The notes under the pieces: generated by a model
Told to the model about the DNA's origin: nothing
Databases searched by the model: none
Seen by the model: the letters and a program-made list of their open reading frames with translations, nothing else
Origin: Bacteroidota bacterium
GTDB lineage: Bacteria > Bacteroidota > Bacteroidia > Bacteroidales > PUMT01
NCBI GenBank assembly: GCA_003554865.1
Contig: PWHJ01000001.1
Location: forward strand, 78,046-142,045
Direction: 5' to 3'
DNA: 64,000 nt
Shown here: positions 61,888 through 64,000 of the stretch, in pieces
How the letters are laid out: every line of letters begins with the position of its first letter
Position numbering within the stretch: position 1 is the first letter of the stretch
Translations under genes and position numbers: made by a program

Positions 61888-62634
61888 TCAGGTCTGCATT
61901 GCACCGCAAACGGAAATAACCTGTCCGCTTACATAACCGGACAACCCTGATGCAAGAAACAGGACCGTATTTGCAACATCTTCGGTAGTGCCGGCACGCT
62001 TAAGGGGTATCTGGTTGACCCATTCCTTTTTGACATCTTCGGGCAGTTCAGAGGTCATTTCCGTCATTATAAATCCAGGGGCTACTGCATTGCATCTAAC
62101 CCCTCTTGATCCCAGCTCTTTTGCCACCGATTTTGTAAAGCCGATTATACCTGCCTTTGATGCCGAATAGTTTGACTGGCCGGCATTTCCTCTTATACCC
62201 ACAATGGAGCTCATATTTATGATAGAGCCTGAGCGCTGCTTCACCATGGTCATCTGCACCGCCTTGGTGTAGTTAAAAACCGATTTGAGGTTTACATTTA
62301 TAACCGCATCCCACTGTTCCTCATTCATCCGCATCAGCAGTGTGTCCTTTGTAATGCCTGCATTATTAACCAGCACATCCACCCTGTCAAAATCCTTAAC
62401 TATTTGCTCCACCGTCTTGGAGGTCATATCAAAATCGGAAGCATCGGAAGCGTAACCTTTGGCTTTAACCCCCATCTTGTTCAGCTCATTTTCAAGCTCC
62501 TTCGAAGAATCATCTATTACAAGATCGGTAAAGGCAATGTTGGCACCGTTCCTTCCCAGCTCCATGGCTATAGCCCGTCCTATCCCCCTGTTGGCACCGG
62601 TTACAATTGCGGTTTTTCCTTTTAGTAATTCCAT
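61888..62634 (-). CDS. fabG: 3-oxoacyl-ACP reductase FabG
   Basis: A 248-residue SDR of fatty-acid elongation. TGANRGIGRAIAMEL binds NADPH. NNAGITKDTLLMRM and the Ser-Tyr-Lys set (SIVGIRGNAGQSNYSASKAG) match FabG closely, as does the C-terminal LASGLSGYVSGQVISVCG (usually VDGG). It lies 127 bases after sucD on the same strand and 23 bases before the DUF6340 gene. Confidence 0.93.
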   Translation of the reverse strand: MELLKGKTAIVTGANRGIGRAIAMELGRNGANIAFTDLVIDDSSKELENELNKMGVKAKGYASDASDFDMTSKTVEQIVKDFDRVDVLVNNAGITKDTLLMRMNEEQWDAVINVNLKSVFNYTKAVQMTMVKQRSGSIINMSSIVGIRGNAGQSNYSASKAGIIGFTKSVAKELGSRGVRCNAVAPGFIMTEMTSELPEDVKKEWVNQIPLKRAGTTEDVANTVLFLASGLSGYVSGQVISVCGAMQT

Positions 62635-62761
62635 ATTTATGCTGTTTTTTTTTAAACAATTTCACTCATTAAAACGAACTTCACTGTCATTACAACTGCC
62701 GGTATCCTTTTGTTTTACCACTACTGCATAAACTTAAGGGATCGAGGGCAGTTCTGTAAAG

Positions 62762-63649
62762 TCATGCATTGCCGGGCTGACCCTCAAGTGCCTCAAGCAT
62801 AGTTTTTCCAATGAGTGCAGGGGATTCGACTACATGTATACCGCACTTTTCCATAATTTCCATTTTCGCCACGGCAGTATCATCCTTTCCTCCCACAATT
62901 GCGCCGGCATGACCCATGCGTCTGCCTTTCGGAGCTGTTCTGCCTGCCACGAAACCGGCAACCGGCTTTGTGCCGTTTTCCTTTAGCCAGTTGGCGGCCT
63001 CAGCCTCCATTCCGCCCCCGATCTCACCTATCAATATTATACCGTGCGTTTCAGGGTCATCCATAAACATCTGAACGGCCTCCAGTATCGAGGTTCCCAC
63101 TATCGGATCCCCGCCGATACCAATACAGGTAGATTGCCCCAGTCCGGCTTTGGTTATCTGGTCAACCGCCTCATAAGTTAATGTACCCGATCTGGAAACT
63201 ATTCCTATATTACCCTTCTGGTGTATGAAACCGGGCATTATGCCCACCTTGGCCTCCCCTGGGGTTATAATACCCGGACAGTTGGGGCCTATCAGCCTGG
63301 AGTCCCTTTTTTTGAGATACTCCTTTACCTTTATCATATCAGAGGTAGGAATTCCCTCGGTTATGGCAACAATTACCTTTATGCCGGCATCGGCCGCCTC
63401 CATAATGGCATCGGCAGCAAATCCCGGGGGAACAAAGATGACCGATGTGTCGGCCCCAGTCTCTTTTACAGCATCTTCAACTGTGTTGAAAACCGGTTTC
63501 TCAATGTGTTTTTGTCCGCCTTTACCCGGGGTTACACCACCTACAACATTGGTCCCGTACTCTATCATCTGTGTTGCATGAAAAGTACCTTCGCTTCCTG
63601 TAAAGCCCTGAACTATAATGCGTGATTGCTTGTTTACTAAAATGCTCAT
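62762..63649 (-). CDS. sucD: Succinyl-CoA ligase subunit alpha
   Basis: A 295-residue SucD of the TCA cycle. The N-terminal CoA-binding Rossmann domain ([20 protein letters not shown]) and the ligase domain with the phospho-His in [13 protein letters not shown] are present, with [20 protein letters not shown] and GGDPIVG for CoA/ADP handling. The beta subunit (sucC) is not adjacent in this window. Confidence 0.96.
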   Translation of the reverse strand: MSILVNKQSRIIVQGFTGSEGTFHATQMIEYGTNVVGGVTPGKGGQKHIEKPVFNTVEDAVKETGADTSVIFVPPGFAADAIMEAADAGIKVIVAITEGIPTSDMIKVKEYLKKRDSRLIGPNCPGIITPGEAKVGIMPGFIHQKGNIGIVSRSGTLTYEAVDQITKAGLGQSTCIGIGGDPIVGTSILEAVQMFMDDPETHGIILIGEIGGGMEAEAANWLKENGTKPVAGFVAGRTAPKGRRMGHAGAIVGGKDDTAVAKMEIMEKCGIHVVESPALIGKTMLEALEGQPGNA

Positions 63650-63677
63650 TTTATATGAAGTTTTTAAATTAACATCT

Positions 63678-63708
63678 CAAAAGTAGTTTTTTTATCTATT
63701 ATTTCAAA
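63678..63708 (-). promoter_or_regulatory. Promoter of sucD
   Basis: On the minus strand TTTG (63705-63708) and TACTTTTG (63678-63685) are separated by 19 bases, 29 bases upstream of the sucD ATG. Confidence 0.75.
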
Positions 63709-63712
63709 AAGA

Positions 63713-63852
63713 TTCGCTTTGCACTTTTTCTTCTCTGTTTTGCTTTGCACTTATACTTCTCCGTTTCGCTTTTTGCAATTTTTCTTCCCCGTTTTGCCTT
63801 GCACTTATTACTTCTCCGTTTCGTTTTTTGCAATTTTTCTTCCCCGTTTTGC
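63713..63852. repeat. Tandem array of 26-29-base pyrimidine-rich units
   Basis: Five units with a TTTGCA core (GCA at 63721, 63747, 63775, 63801, 63830; spacings 26, 28, 26, 29), each running into a CTTCTCCGTTT or CTTCCCCGTTT tail. Units 2-3 and 4-5 are near-identical ~55-base duplicates, so the array grew in steps. It lies between the divergent sucD and mnmE promoters, and codes for nothing convincing on either strand. Confidence 0.75.
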
Positions 63853-63887
63853 TTTTTTCCCACAAAGTTACTTTCCGGATAAATGCC

Positions 63888-63895
63888 TAATTTTG
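63888..63895 (+). promoter_or_regulatory. -7 box of mnmE
   Basis: TAATTTTG matches TAnnTTTG and lies 40 bases before the mnmE ATG at 63936. No clear -33 TTG at the usual distance. Confidence 0.45.
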
Positions 63896-63935
63896 TGGAA
63901 TAAATTTTAAACATTAAACCCGAAAAACCTGATAA

Positions 63936-64000
63936 ATGCCCCCTCAATCCACCATAGTGGCACCTGCAACTCCACCCGGTCAGGGCGCAATAGCGGTAAT
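63936..64000 (+). CDS. mnmE: tRNA modification GTPase MnmE (5' part only)
   Basis: Only the first 21 codons are in the window. From the ATG at 63936 the peptide begins MPPQSTIVAPATPPGQGAIA, the pattern with which MnmE/TrmE proteins start (an -IVA-AT--G-GAI-V- block forming the formyl-THF-binding domain). With MnmG it modifies U34 of certain tRNAs. The call rests on this short match. Confidence 0.7.
   Translation, partial: MPPQSTIVAPATPPGQGAIAV

Noticed and set aside
63699-63947. Lys/Arg-rich small protein on the minus strand (and Phe-rich frame on plus)
   Set aside because: Both frames are translations of the tandem array; period changes between 26 and 29 bases break any protein repeat, and the region holds two divergent promoters.

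Overview
This window is chromosomal DNA from a member of the Bacteroidota, most likely an order-Bacteroidales or Marinilabiliales-type organism. Three things support this. (1) Many promoters carry the lineage-specific TAnnTTTG -7 box with a TTG/TTTG -33 box about 19-21 bases upstream. (2) Lineage-restricted families are present (DUF4295, DUF4252, DUF4369-type TlpA protein, DUF6340, DUF6599-like, DUF1987/SiaC). (3) Gene orders are typical, such as rpmB-rpmG-DUF4295-ftsY-rimO and ridA/lptD next to amidase-mlaD. Shine-Dalgarno sequences are mostly weak. I see no prophage, insertion sequence, CRISPR array or rRNA. This is a housekeeping region with accessory patches.

Layout. 1-3.4 kb: the N-terminal part of a YgiQ radical-SAM protein (minus), the rpsF-rpsR-rplI ribosomal operon (plus) and ridA (minus). 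3.5-8.4 kb: envelope genes, lptD facing away from amidase-mlaD. 8.8-17.1 kb: dnaA, a TlpA-like thioredoxin, argS, ffh, folD and a coiled-coil membrane protein. 17.5-24.0 kb: a TPR protein, a DUF368 (PopT-type) lipid carrier transporter and an RND adaptor/pump pair. 24.3-28.7 kb: an XRE regulator, pyrD, tRNA-Lys, an SDR, and an ECF sigma/anti-sigma/DUF4252 unit. 28.8-36.4 kb: an accessory stretch with a metallophosphoesterase, an outer-membrane barrel, a serine hydrolase, several orphans, a SiaC-like protein and a TonB-like protein. 36.4-44.3 kb: a complete shikimate/tyrosine operon. 44.4-49.2 kb: an AEC transporter, DUF362, DUF6599-like and TPR proteins. 49.4-64 kb: gyrA, clpC, rimO, ftsY, the L33/L28 genes, cinA, an M48 protease, a DUF6340 lipoprotein, fabG, sucD and the start of mnmE.

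The most notable system is upstream of the shikimate operon (36466-36724). A canonical promoter is followed by a 40-codon leader ORF with a run of Phe/Tyr codons (F-S-F-R-Y-Y-F-Y-Y). The segment just after that run (CCGGGATTTT) is a perfect 10-base complement of the 5' arm of a rho-independent terminator lying immediately before tyrA. This is the full geometry of a ribosome-mediated attenuator. It would put tyrA, DAHP synthase-chorismate mutase, aroB, aroD, an aroE-aroK fusion, aroA and aroC (all seven steps to chorismate, plus two towards tyrosine) under Phe/Tyr supply.

A second unusual feature is a pair of homologous 137-base elements. Each ends at the ATG of an unrelated gene (XRE regulator at 24493; serine hydrolase at 32269), with key motifs at identical distances from the start codon and covarying stems. 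Other points include a GyrA with Leu and Glu at the two main quinolone-resistance positions, strong inverted repeats before gyrA and the XRE gene, and three degenerate tandem arrays with a period near 26 bases between 59.2 and 63.9 kb.
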